A stretch of 64,000 nucleotides of DNA from Gnetum montanum. Lineage: Eukaryota; Streptophyta; Gnetopsida; Gnetales; Gnetaceae. The translations under genes were made by a program, and so were the position numbers. The notes under the pieces are model-generated. The model saw only the letters and a list, made by a program, of their open reading frames with translations. It did no database searches and had not been told where the DNA came from. Of this stretch, positions 12,522 to 23,821 are shown one piece after another. Where the stretch lies: the NCBI GenBank assembly GCA_015680685.1, contig MNCI01033474.1:740009-804008 (forward strand). Direction: 5' to 3'. How positions within the stretch are numbered: position 1 is the first letter of the stretch; each line of letters starts with the position of its first letter.

Positions 12522-13021
12522 TGTAAGATAAAATTTGCGGATTGCATAAGATATTTTTCATGCATAGATAACTATAAATTCACAATGTAGAAGCAAATGA
12601 AGCTGACCTCTAACCATTGATGCCTTGAATTAAACTTGGTGTTTGGATTCTTCTTTCACACTAGCACCCTACAACAATGGTGTATACAACCTCTAAGTGT
12701 CTATGAAAGGGATCAGAACTGCAATCCTACTATGATTTGTGATGCCTTTGTTCTCCCATTAAGAATGAATTTATAGGCCACTGAATTGGTTACCATGAGA
12801 AATTAGAAAAAATAAGAGACCAAATGCCAATGAGTAAAATAATGTGTTACTAGATATGGAGACCACCTTGATGCATTAACTAATGCATAAAAATGCATTA
12901 GTGGATATGGAGGCCACCCTGATGTGTTAACTAACGTGTAAAAATGCATTAGTGGATATGGAGGCCACTTTGATGCATTAACTAATGTGTAAAAATGCAT
13001 TAATGTGTAATGCATGCTACA
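12522..13021 (-). repeat. copia 3' LTR with internal 51-bp tandem repeat
   Basis: It is collinear with 24718-25219. On the minus strand it starts TGTAGCATG. Three copies of a 51-bp unit (starting GATATGGAG on the plus strand) occupy about 12853-13005, and the same triplication is present in the other LTR, so it predates insertion. Confidence 0.85.
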
Positions 13022-13369
13022 ATCTCCCACTTGGTCTCCATATTTAATCAAGTCAAGAGTTCAAGAAATAAATTCACAAATCATGATGATAGTTCCTCTT
13101 AATGTAAGTATTATCTTCCATGTATTACAATGCATTATCACTCAAATGTAATTCCTTATATGGCAACTAGCTTTATGAATAAACCAATGTTCATTCTAGG
13201 TCCTACCATATGTAAATTTTCTCTCATAACTATGTGCACAAACCATATGAGAAAATAGCACAACTGAATAAGAGTTTCATTAAGACTATAAAGTTGTACA
13301 TACAAAAAATTACATCATGGAAGCAAGTCCCATCCAATCTACATGATCCATACATGAATTTGATGACAT

Positions 13370-14800
13370 TTATTTTGTCAAAGGATTAGCTATCATCAAT
13401 TCAATGTGTATATGCTCAATGACTACTTTGTTTTCCTTAATGCGTTCCCTTATGGCTAAGTGCTTTATGTCGATGTGTTTACCTTGACTGCCACTCTTAT
13501 TATTCTTAGCCATAAAGATAGTAGTTGAATTGTCACAAAATATTATTAATGGCCTAGATATAGAATCCACAATTGTAAGCCTTGATATGAAACTCTTTAA
13601 TCATACACCATGTGAAGTAGCCTTAAAACAAGAAACAAACTTTTCCTCCATGGTGGAAGTAGCAACCAAAGTCTGCTTGCCACTCCTCTAGGATATAGCT
13701 CCTCCAACTAGCATAAAAACATAACCATATGTTGATTTCCATGAATCAACATAGCCATCAAAGTCTGAATCAAATTAGCTAGTCACCTCTAAGGAGTCAT
13801 TTCATATATACATAAGCATGTAATCTTTTGTAACTTGAAGGTACCTCATAATTTTGTTTGTAGCCTTCTAATGGTCAATAACTAGATTACTCTAATATTT
13901 GCCCAACATTCCCATAGCAAATGAAATGTTAGGTCTTGTGCAAACCTAAGCATACATAAGGCTTCCAATAGCTGAAGCATACATAATGTTGCTCATCTGA
14001 CTTTTCTCTAAGTCATTCCTAGGGCACTGGTTCAAATTGAATGTATCACCCTTTACAATGGGTGCTATACTTGGTGAATAATCATTCATTCAAAACCTCT
14101 CTAAAACTTTATTGATATAGGTTTCCTATCATAGTCCTAGAATACATCTAGATATATCCATATGGATCTAAATTCCAATGACATAAGATGCCTTAGCCAT
14201 ATCCTTCATGTCAAAATTATTAGAGAGAAAATGTTCCACCTCATATAGAAATCTATTATTATTGTTGCAAGAATGATATCATCCACATATAGAACAAGGA
14301 AATAAATTTTTCTCCCATTGGCTTTTTGGTATATACATTTATCCATGATGTTTTCTTGAAAACCAAATGAAGTGATGATATCATGGAATTTTAAGTACCA
14401 CTGATGGGAGGCCTATTTCAATCCATATATGGATTTCTTGAGCTTGCATACCTATTGCTTATCATCACTAGAGGAAAATCCTTTAGGTTGTTTCATATAA
14501 ACCTCTTCCTCTAGATCACCATTGAGGAATGTTATTTTCACCTCCATTTAATGTAATTTAAGAACAAAATGGGCAACCTATGCTACGATAACATGAAGGA
14601 AGTCCTTCTTAAATATAGGAGAAATGGTCTCCTTGTAATCTATTTCCTCTTTCTGAGTGAACCCTTTAGCGACAACTTTGGCCTTATATCTTTCAATGTT
14701 GTCCAATGAGTCTTTCTTAGTCTTGAAGACCCATATGCATCCAATCGCTTTTACACCATCAAGCAACTTTACAAGATCCTAGACTCCATTAGATGACATA
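13370..14800 (-). pseudogene. pol: copia reverse transcriptase and RNase H, decayed
   Basis: The RT part reads DGVKAIGCIWVFKTK, YKAKVVAKGFTQKEEIDY and YVDD (LVLYVDDIIL, near 14290), then KSIYGLK. RNase H follows with CDNSTTIFMAKN and a QGKHIDIKHL motif near 13400-13570, preceded by the AISWRSGKQT motif. These are the standard copia C-terminal pol motifs. Many in-frame stops (for example Q-to-stop and W-to-stop) and shifts make it non-functional. RT would copy the element RNA and RNase H remove the template. Confidence 0.85.
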
Positions 14801-16000
14801 GAGTTCATTTCATCTTTTATGACATGATACCACAAGTTAGATTCCTTAGAAATTATGGCTTGTATAAACATTTTAGGATCATTTTTAGCTCCTATGTAGT
14901 AGTTAGACTCCTATAGATACACCATATAGTCACTAGGAATTGCTGGTCATCTTACTCTAATAGATCTTCTCAATGCTGGTTCATCATTCTCTTAAGGATC
15001 ATGATGTTCAATATGTTATTCAATAAGTTCTGGCATTTGTTGTTTAGCTAGATGTACTACTTGATTATTAGTTTGTGGAACTTCAACAACTGATCATTGT
15101 TCATTATGCATTTGTGTTCTAGGCATATTGTGCACAACAATTATTCTATCATTTGAAGTAGCAAGTTGAGCATCTGTATGATCTATCTCAGGAACAATGT
15201 TCTAAGATCCACTACTTCGACTAATCAAGTCATTCTCAAGAAATTTAGCATTCCTTGATTTCACAAACCTAGTAGTATGTGATGGGCAATAAAATCTGTA
15301 TCCCTTAGACCATTCAACATATCCAATGAAATACCCACTTATGGTCCTTGGGTCTAGCTTTTTTTCTTATGGATTATAGACTCTTACTTCAGGCGGGCAT
15401 CCCCAAATGCATATATGTTGTGAACTTGGTTTTCAACCTTTCCATAATTCAAATGATATCTTTGAGATAGCCTTGCTTGGAAATTAGTTTAATATATACA
15501 CTGCCATCTTGAGAGCTTCAGTCCATAAGGACTTAGGAAGCTTGGAGCTACTAAGCATACTCCACATCATGTCCAATAATGTTTGGTTTCTTCATTCTGC
15601 CACACCATTTTGGTTTAGAGAACTAGACATATTATACTGGGTAACAATTCCATGTTCTTGAAGAAGCTTAGAAAATGGACTAGGTGCTTGTCCATCATCA
15701 ATATATCTACCATAGTATTCACCACCTCTATCAAATCTCGCTAACTTTATTTTCTTACTGCATTGTTTTTCTACTTCAGCCTTAAACACCTTAAAGGCAT
15801 CTAAATCTTCGCTCTTGTTATGAAGTAGGTAGAGATACATATATTGTGAGTAATCATTAATAAAGGTAATGAAATACTTTTGACCATATGCATCCATATA
15901 TGGACTACAAATATCTGTATGTATGATCTCTAATATGTCTAAACTCCTCTTGGCATCTTTCTTTGACATATTGGTCTACTTTCCCTTTATTTAGTCCACA
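14801..16000 (-). pseudogene. pol: copia integrase core and C-terminal region, decayed
   Basis: The core (about 15592-15969) shows DICSPYMDAYGQKYFITF, INDYSQYMYLYLLHNKSE, FDRGGEYYGRY and LNQNGVAE, the copia integrase signature; the first catalytic D and the GGEY-type region are recognisable. Downstream PSKAISK, IWGCPPEVR and GYFIGYVEWSKGYRFYCPS are the C-terminal copia motifs. Stops are frequent. The enzyme would insert cDNA into the genome. Confidence 0.8.
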
Positions 16001-16187
16001 CAAGTGTCAAATTTAGTAAAATCTAGAGTACTAAGTACTCCATCATTTACTAATCTCTTTATTCTCTCAATAAAGATATGTCCTAATCTACGATGCCACA
16101 ACATAGAGGATTTGTCATTCATAACACATCTCTTAATGCTAGTATACGAGGTTTCCTTTTATAAATTAATGTTGAAAAGACCATTTG

Positions 16188-16500
16188 TCAATGTATCACT
16201 TCTAATAAGTTGATATAATATAGACCAAATATAGTGCCTAAAAAATTAAAGGAAAATTCCAATGATACAAGCCTTGAAACAGAAATTAAATTCTTTGAAA
16301 AACTTGGAATATAAAATGTCTTTTCCAACTCTAAAACAAAACCACAGCTTAAAACTAATTTGCATGTTTTAATTACCTCCACATGTGAGCACATCTTGTT
16401 GCATGAATAGATGCAAGACTCACTTCCCACTAACTTCCTTAGGTTTTTCACCCCCTATAAGGAATTGGTAACATGGATTGTAGAACCAAAGTTAATCCAC
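16188..16500 (-). pseudogene. pol: copia protease remnant
   Basis: The minus strand reads a degenerate active-site region (FGSTIHVTNSL, where DSG/DTG is expected) followed by FYIPSFSKNLISVSRL, the typical copia protease end. The catalytic aspartate appears lost. Confidence 0.6.
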
Positions 16501-16559
16501 TATGTGCCATGGCCAACATAAACCATATTAGATTCAAAACAAACAAGCAAGAGTTAGGA

Positions 16560-17109
16560 CAATCCTTTCTTTCTAAGCCATTTCTAATACTTAGGACAAT
16601 CCTTCTTTATGTGCCCTTTCTTTTTTGTAGAAAAATCATCTAGATTCCTTCTTAATATCAGCTTGTGTAGGCAATTTGACCTTCCACTTATCTTTAGCTT
16701 GTTCTTTTTTCTTTTCTTGTGTGACCAAATGCACACTCTCTTTCACTTCCATCACAAGTCTACTCTCTTCTTGCACACACATGATCATTAGTTCATTGAT
16801 TGACCATTTGCCTCTATTTGTTTTATAAGAAATCTTAAAGGGTTTGTATTGTGGTGGAAGCATGTTTAAGATGTAGTGCACAACAAAATATTCTAACATA
16901 TCAACCTCAAGTGTTTTGAGTTAAGCCACTATATTCCTCATTTGCATGATGTGCTCATGTACACCATGAGTTTCGGTGAGCTTCATGGATGAGAACTTCA
17001 TTATTAAGCTACTAGCCAACACTTTGTCTAATGTCTCAAATTGTTCATCAATTACCTTTAATAAAAAATGCACATTGCCATACTGTTCTAGTGAACGACG
17101 CATACTAGC
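16560..17109 (-). pseudogene. gag: copia gag, 3' part (cut by E2)
   Basis: The minus-strand frame contains ILNMLPPQYKPFKISY and a degenerate zinc-knuckle block KKKGHIKKDCPKY near 16570-16620, in which the first cysteine is not preserved. It is broken at 17109 by insertion of E2; the 5' part of gag resumes at 23822. Confidence 0.7.
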
Positions 17110-17131
17110 TGATGATTCATGAATTGTTGGC

Positions 17132-17206
17132 CGTGATATCGCACCCATGATATCACATACATGATATCACAGCCTAGACACGATATCACGTATGCGATAT
17201 CGTAGC
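17132..17206. repeat. GATATC palindrome array in E2 U3
   Basis: About five copies of a TGATATCA/CGATATCG-type palindrome are spaced roughly 12-18 bp apart immediately upstream of the TATA box. The 3' LTR repeats them with transitions at the flanking CG positions (22991-23060). Confidence 0.8.
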
Positions 17207-17219
17207 CTGTCTCCTCATC

Positions 17220-17227
17220 TATAAATA
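17220..17227 (+). promoter_or_regulatory. E2 LTR TATA box
   Basis: TATAAATA follows the palindrome array and is preserved in the other LTR at 23078-23085. It is the likely core promoter of the element. Confidence 0.6.
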
Positions 17228-17408
17228 AGAGGTAGGTAGATTTGGTAAAGAAGTTTTAAGTTTTAAGTTTTTTAGTTTTTTAAGGTAGGAACTTTTTGTT
17301 AGTTTTTCCTCTCAACACTTTCTCCCATTGCATGCCTGCAGTGTGATGATTGTAATTGTACAACATCCTTATTCGAGTGTGATGTACCTAGACATGCACA
17401 TGACCAGA

Positions 17409-17414
17409 AATAAA
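17409..17414 (+). terminator. E2 LTR polyadenylation-type signal
   Basis: AATAAA lies about 190 bp after the TATA box and is conserved at 23267-23272 in the 3' LTR and in the E1 LTRs, consistent with the end of the R region. Confidence 0.45.
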
Positions 17415-17959
17415 GATTGAGATTACTTCATCATTGTAGCATCCACTTAGCTTAATTATTTAATTGTTATTGTTATTTATTGCTTTCTTAGTTAATATCT
17501 CTCTACCCTTATCTCCTAGTAACGTGGAATGAGTACGACTTAATCACAAGCATTTAAGTGCGACTACTTGGTAAGTCAGTAGCGTACCTAGGCCATATAC
17601 TTGGTAATCCTAGTGGTAGTCATGCACAAGGTCCAAGATGTGTACGGATGATTAAGGAATAGATGCTCATTGCACTTAGGATAGTTTAGATTCTCTCTCA
17701 TCCTTGTTCCTAGCTTAGTTGATATTATTTCCCATCATACCCAAGAGTAGCATTACTATAGGAACACATCATACACCTTACTCTAGACTAAATCATACAT
17801 GAAAAAGCTAATACTAGTCCAGGTGGGAAGACAATGAACTATGATCTACAAGTAACTGTCTAGATACCACAACTAGTCTGTCTGGGGAGTTTGATTGGAT
17901 CATGCATAAAGCGCTTGTATTCATACGGTTGAATGTAGGGGTACCTCGCCACTCATCAT

Positions 17960-17978
17960 TGGTGTTGTTGCTAGGGAT
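17960..17978 (+). other. E2 primer-binding site (tRNA-Asp)
   Basis: TGGTGTTGTTGCTAGGGAT starts one base after the 5' LTR. It equals the tRNA-Asp complement except for C-to-T and G-to-A changes, and aligns with the E1 site. Confidence 0.75.
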
Positions 17979-18099
17979 AGTTCTAGTTATCTAGATTAGT
18001 CATATCATACAAGGTCGTTGTATCAGAATTAACAATATATCTTTTAGGAAGACATAATTACAAAAATTCACATACAAATTCACACAAAATTTCACAACC

Positions 18100-20085
18100 A
18101 TGCCTCTCCTACAAGACTATGATAATCCCACATCTAGTGAGGCAATTCATTGGAGAACCAACGAATTATATGAAAATGAAGGTTGGAGTACGCAATCCAA
18201 GGTGGGGGTTTCTTATAAACATAAACGAAAGTAGCATCATCCCAATGCATGAAAGCATAACTTACTCGATGATGATGAATCCCTACTGGCCACTACAATC
18301 CTAACGCAAATACAAGAGGCTATTCGAATCTCCCGTAGGCATCGTAAAGAGAGCCACCTACCCAGGGTCGATTTAAAAATTTTTCCCAATTTCTTAGGAG
18401 GCTATGACTTAGATCCACAACAACATTTACAAGCCTTCTACAATGCTTGTGCATGGAACAACATTGATAATAGTTGGCAAAAACTCAAGCTCTTTCCTAT
18501 GACACTCGTTGGCCAAGCAAAAGTATGGTATAGATTGTTAAAACCAAATTTAATTTGATGTTGGCCAACAATGGTAAAAATCTTTAATGAAAGATATCAA
18601 ACCTATGCAAGAGTGTCGGCCTTGAGGAAACAAATCCAAGAGTGGAAACAAGCACAACATGAAACCTTGGACATGGCCTTAGAAATATATTATGCAATCT
18701 TAAAAAACTGTCCAGGTCATGAGTTCTCCAAGGAAAGGCTAATGTACCATATCATTGATGGGCTTTGTGATGAAACAAGAGAGACCCTAGGGATGTATGC
18801 CCAAGGTCAACTATACGAACTATGAACCCATCAATTCCAAGAGATTATTAAGTGGGTAGCAAAAGAAGAAGGAAAAATGGCTAGATGGGAGAGTGTTGAA
18901 AAACATCAACGGGACCAAAATATCAACTTAACAGAGGTCCATAATCATAAAAAGGAGAAATCAACCTATCTCAAGGAGGAAGAACCATCTTTGATAGTAC
19001 AAAAATCATTAGAGGAAATCAAGGCAAAGATCAATAAGATGCTAGAATGGATGCATAAAAAGTGTGGGGAATATATCAATATTATTGGAGATAGAGTTTC
19101 GACAACCCGAGAAGCAAGACAAAATATCATTAGATAATCGGAAAGAAGGGATGAGGAAAATAAGAGCTCAACTGCCAATCATACGTATGAATGCAACATT
19201 TGCCTATATGATCACCCCAAGGGTTAATGTACAACCTTGTTACATTTATATGAGTATTGGGGAAGCACGTTACACCCAAAGTTCGTACAAAGATACTATG
19301 TTTGATCATAGTGGCAACAATCCCAGTCATGGGGGAAGCCATCCCTAAACTGGGGATACCCTTCATATCATCCGAATCCAAATGCTTATTTAGTTTAACA
19401 TCCTATTTCCTTAACTGGGTCAACATACTCTATCTCACCGCATTATTATTCTCCTTAGTACTATTTGCCCATGTCCTCAACACAACCACCACCTTGTGTA
19501 CCTTACACTTTTCCTAAATTTCAACATTCTCATCCTTTCCCTCCTTCTACATCACCACCAATTGTTCTTGAAGTGTCTACACCACAGCAACACCCCATGA
19601 ATGTTAATTGTGCTGCTATTTCCAATAGTAGTGAGAGACCTCCTCAACATTAAAGGCGTCCCTTCTTTAGACATGACCATAGGAAGGGAAAACATAGTTC
19701 CAAGGCCACTACATTCTCCAACTCATCACAAGTCCAACACTGTGGTGCATCATTTTCCTTGAACCCAACACCTCATGTCACCTCATCAGAGCCACCAATT
19801 AACACTCCAACAATCATATAGCCCAATGAATACAACCAAGGAGGGTGACATTCCAATCCTTGCATACCATCTTACGGTCTCAAGTATCATAGTGGGTCAA
19901 CTCTTTACCTAGGAACCACATCTTATAAATTTCCCCACTATGCTTACTATAATCAAGTGTGTGAACCCAAATGGGGTAAGTATGACCAAGTTTCAATATT
20001 TCCAACATGCAAGGATCCTCATCTTTCATTTATTAATCCTCGCCATGCTCAACCATTTAGTTATGGGGGATATCCCCCATTCTAA
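18100..20085 (+). pseudogene. gag: E2 gag polyprotein with stops but an uninterrupted frame
   Basis: From ATG 18100 (MPLLQDYDN) to TAA 20083-20085 (YGGYPPF) one reading frame can be followed through about 661 codons without a frameshift, despite roughly a dozen in-frame stops. The gag domain spans about residues 80-245 (FLGGYDLDPQ, VWYRLL, IFNERYQTYARV, LRKQIQEWKQ, MYHIIDG). A charged coiled-coil-like part and a CCHC-like knuckle CNICLYDHPKGQC (last Q is a stop) follow, then a Pro/Ser/Thr-rich tail. Where E1 and E2 differ at stops, one often has CAA and the other TGA, pointing to an ancestral CGA. Gag would package element RNA, including that of relatives supplying pol. Confidence 0.8.
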
Positions 20086-21455
20086 TAACAAGCAGGATTA
20101 ATAAATATGTTTTATTTCTTTAATTTTACAATTTTTTGTTTTCAATTTTTTATTTTATCTTTTTGTCTTTTTATCTTTTTATAAGTAATCTCATCTACAA
20201 ATAAAACACTCATGTGGCTTGTTGGTTGAGGTGTGTTCTATGTTATTGAGTCTTGAGTGATCAATTACTTGGATAGTGAGCCCATTACACCCACTCATTC
20301 ATTCTACAAATAAGAGGTTCTGTTCGAGGGTACAGTGATATTCTTGACATTCTTAAAACTTAAAATTAATTTTGTGTTCATTGTACCAAAAATGAAGAAG
20401 GATGGACCAAGAGGAAATGATTAGGATGTGACATCAAGGAAAATTGTGGATTCTCTTTGGTGATGTCTGTGAGAGTTATCACGCAACATGGTTGTACTAA
20501 GATCCTTGTAGATCTAATGCAAAATGGGAGAAAGAGTAATCAAAAGGTACTCAAAGATCCAATGCTATTCTAGGGGGTACCACTGGAAAGACATTCACCC
20601 ATGCCTAAGGGTTGGTAGCTTCTTTGGATTTAGCATTTAGCAAAAAAAAAAAAAAAAAAAGCCAAAAAAACAAAGAAAGTGCCACAAAGAAAAAATCACT
20701 CCTCGCTTGAAAAAAATGCCAAGTGATCATACACCTTGTTGTTATGGTACTCTCATAGTCTCTCATCATGGGATAAAACAATGTGGTGTCACTGATTAGA
20801 GGAATGGACTTGGTCCTGATCTTGGAAGGACAGGGTTAATGTCACATTAATCATACTTTACACGTAGGATTCATTGTGCCTTGGGTTAGTTACCTCATGT
20901 CCCAATCTCTATAATCCCTTCTATAGTCCATCTCATCTCACAATTCATGTAATTGTAGCTCGTGTCCTGTGTAGTGTACAATTCTTACCTCATTCTAGTG
21001 ATACTTACATGTGTGTGTTTTGTGGACCCAGTGTGGATTACATTTAACCCTTCTAGTACCTATAGACATTTTGAGTTGTGGTTACGCAAGGGCATTAGAA
21101 GTTGGAACCTGCTTTGGGGAGGACCCACTTGTATAAATTTTGTAATTTTCACTCATAACACATCTTCTGCACATCATCTATTACCCTCAACATATTGTCA
21201 AATAATATTATTTCCCTTATTACTATCCCTCTGATTCAAACATTCCTATGAACCATCACATAGCCTTTTTCTCCCCCTTACCATCTGAGGTCCTTATTGA
21301 TAAATTACACACCATCATAATTTTTGTGCCTTCAAAACTAGTTGAATTACCCTAGAACCCTTTAACACTCATCCAGATTTCCTTAGTTTACATTGTTTAA
21401 TTTCAAAAAAATTATTAGAAATTTGGTACATTCTATAAAGTTCCCTAGCTTTGAT

Positions 21456-21536
21456 AGGCCACGATATCGCGTACATGATATCGCGGCCGACATGATATCA
21501 TGTTCACACTATCATGTACATGATATCACATCCAAA
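21456..21536. repeat. internal copy of the U3-type GATATC palindromes
   Basis: Five GATATC or related palindromes (CGATATCGCG, ATGATATCAT) lie in the interior, followed by an ATATATATAT run, mirroring the LTR order of palindromes then a TATA-type box. E1 has no counterpart at this position. Confidence 0.6.
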
Positions 21537-21990
21537 AAATATATATATACGCAACCCCCTTATGCTAATCAACATCATTTGCAACTATTCATGTGATTAG
21601 CGATTGCACGTCTCTTGCTTTCATATCCATAACTCGCTCACTGGTACTCTAATTTTCATTTCGTTTGAACCTACATGAAACCAAAGTGTTTAGCTTAGTT
21701 CTGGGGGAGGGGCACACATCGTATAGCGCATAAATTTTTTGAAATTCTACATCACTCAAAGGACATTATTAAGGGTAATTAGTTATAAAATTAAGTATAA
21801 ATGTGCAAAAAATAATTTCATCTCCTTAGTTATACCAGGAAACTAGATTTGGAAACCACATCAGAAAATATGATTAAATATTATAATATTTCAAGGAAAT
21901 TTTCTCCTAATAATTAACGTCACATGGAGATAAAAAAACATTCATTAAGGTAAGTAGTAAGGTATAACCTGACTTTGGTAACAACCTTAC

Positions 21991-22016
21991 TAATGATTGG
22001 CCTCGTGTGATTGCAG
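21991..22016 (+). promoter_or_regulatory. conserved splice-acceptor-like site before the second ORF
   Basis: A branch-point-like CTTACTAAT is followed about 15-25 bases later by GTGTGATTGCAG. The same arrangement (CTTACTAAC, then TGTGTGATTATAG) precedes the second ORF of E1. Conservation in a decayed element suggests it was functional in the ancestor. Confidence 0.5.
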
Positions 22017-22800
22017 ATGGCCTCGAAACATGGACAATAGGAAGGTATGGCTCAAGGTGGAATCAAGCGACCTAGGAGAGGTGAAGGACAAGTTCCTACT
22101 AAAAAACATGCAAAGCAAGAAGAATAATCATTTAGTATCCATCAAGAAGACCTTACCACTATACAATCAAGGTAGGTGGAAGGAGGTGTTCCTGCAGTGT
22201 CTGAACAGGGGCAACATCTCACATTGCCCCAGGATTGTGTTCAAGCCATCCATGAAAGGTCCATATTAACTATAGTTATCATGGAATTAAACTTTGGACC
22301 TTTCACAGAATGTGCTTTGGAGGCCATTAGGCATCACCTCAAAGGGTCCCGATTGTGGCCTGCCCTCTCTAAAATTAGTGCCTGGAACTTAGGGGAATTT
22401 TGGCATAATAAAGAAGAAGGCACCAATGTGAACATTTGTGGTGTGACTATTGATTTCTCTATTCAAGCCATTTCAGAAGTATTAAACCTTCCAAATATAG
22501 GGCCAAAGGTTGCTTAAAACCATCTAGACACTTTCAAAACCAAGAAACTTAATAAATTTTTGACAAAGAATAAAAGGATGGAAGAAGAAAAAGAGAAGGC
22601 TAACTGGGATGCCTCTATGGCACAAGCACAAACTTATGTGCACACCAAGGCACTCAAGGCCTTACAAGAGGAGAAACTCCAGGCCATACTTTAATGCCAT
22701 CAAATCCCAAGACTTGGAGCACAAGATAAGTGAAAGACACCCATGGAGGAGCCACCACCACCAGGAACTACATGAGTTCCACCCAATTTTATAGTTATAG
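22017..22800 (+). pseudogene. E2 second ORF, plant transposon-protein-like domain
   Basis: The ATG at 22017 directly follows a splice-acceptor-like CTTACTAAT ... GTGTGATTGCAG. The frame encodes a basic N-terminus (IKRPRRGEGQ, KKHAKQEE; a possible nuclear signal). A domain at about residues 80-165 contains ELNFGPFTECALEAIRHH, NICGVTIDFSIQAISEVLNL and related wording. This resembles the conserved block (VRGVEVDFSPEAINEFLGLP-type) of the 'putative plant transposon protein' family found in Athila-like elements. The C-terminus is acidic then PPPP-containing (MEEPPPPGTT). Stops interrupt it after the domain. Role in the element is unknown; RNA splicing would be needed to place it near the 5' end of a message. 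The assignment is by wording only. Confidence 0.55.
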
Positions 22801-22967
22801 GATTTTCTTTTGCATTCTTCATGTTGTGTCTCAATTTTGTTTTAATTCCACACTACGACATGAATCCATTCTAGTTAGTTAATAATCCCATACCTATCCA
22901 CTATGTAATCAATGGAGCTTGTTGTCACTTTAACTTGAGGATGACTTTTCATTCAGTCATGGGGGTA

Positions 22968-23816
22968 TGATGAGTCATGAATTGTTGGCTGTGATATCGC
23001 ACCTATGATATCATGTATGTGATATCATAGCCTAGACATGATATCATGTATGCGATATCACAGCCTATCTCCCCATCTATAAATAATAGGCAAGTAGATT
23101 TGGTAAAGAAGTTTTAAGTTTTAAGTTTTTTAGTTTTCTAAGGTAGGAAATTTTTGTTAGTTTTTCCTCTCAACCCTTTCTCCCAGTGCATGCCTACAAT
23201 GTGATGATTGTAATTGTATGACATCCTTATTCAAGTGTGACATACTTGGACATGCACATGACCAAAAATAAAGATCAAGATTACTTCATCATTGCAGCAT
23301 ACACTTAGCTTAATTATTTAGTTGTTATTGTTATTTATTGCTTTCTTAGTTAATATCTCTCTAGCCTTATCTCCTAGTAACATGGAATGAGTACGACTTA
23401 ATCACGATCATTTAAGTGTGACTACTTTGTAACCCAGTAGCGTACCTAGGCCATGTTCTTGGTAATCCCAGTGGTAGTTCTGCATGAGGTCCAAGATGTG
23501 TATGGATGATTAAGGAATGCATGCTCATTGCACTTAGGCTAGTTTAGATTCTCTCTCATCCTCTCTTCTAGCTTAGTTGATATTATTTCCCATCATACCC
23601 AAGAGTAGCATTAGTGTAGGAACACATCATACACCTCACTCTGGACTAAACCATACATGACAAAGCTAATACTAGTCTAGGTGGGAAGAAAATGAACTAC
23701 GATCTATGAGTAACTGTCTATATACCACAACTAGTCCGTCTACAAAGTTCAACCAGATCGTGTGTGAAGCGCTCGTATTCATATGGTTGAGTGTACGGAT
23801 ACCTCGACACTCATCA
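22968..23816 (+). repeat. E2 3' LTR (849 bp)
   Basis: It begins TGATGA after the GGGGGTA tract and ends TCATCA. It is collinear with 17110-17958 with no net length change. Confidence 0.9.
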
Positions 23817-23821
23817 CTAGC

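Larger units (their letters stand above)
17110..17958 (+). repeat. E2 5' LTR (849 bp)
   Basis: The LTR begins TGATGA and ends TCATCA. U3 holds an array of GATATC-centred palindromes before the TATA box. It differs from the 3' LTR mostly by C/T and G/A changes concentrated in the CG-containing U3. Confidence 0.9.
20086..22016 (+). other. E2 noncoding interior
   Basis: This stretch holds a run of about 20 A (20641-20660), blocks conserved with E1 (for example 20962-21234 with LLWGGPTC in one frame), a GATATC palindrome block near 21460-21530, and a GTAAG-rich stretch near 21950. I see no credible coding sequence. Confidence 0.5.
17110..23816 (+). mobile_element. E2: gag-only Athila-like LTR retrotransposon
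   Basis: This complete 6,707-bp plus-strand element has two LTRs of exactly 849 bp and perfect 5-bp target duplications CTAGC (17105-17109, 23817-23821). It carries a tRNA-Asp primer site, gag, a noncoding stretch, a second ORF behind a splice-acceptor-like site, and a GGGGGTA tract before the 3' LTR. No pol domain is visible. It sits in the gag of the copia element, giving the order of insertion. Its 840 extra interior bases relative to E1 are mostly the second-ORF domain and a GATATC block. Confidence 0.88.

Noticed and set aside
12803-13051. Repetitive 82-codon frame (and 24965-25213)
   Set aside because: It is the translation of the 51-bp tandem units of the copia LTRs, not a protein gene.
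20962-21234. 90-codon frame in E2 interior as a gene
   Set aside because: The counterpart in E1 is conserved at nucleotide level with different frame interruptions; there is no start context or domain.
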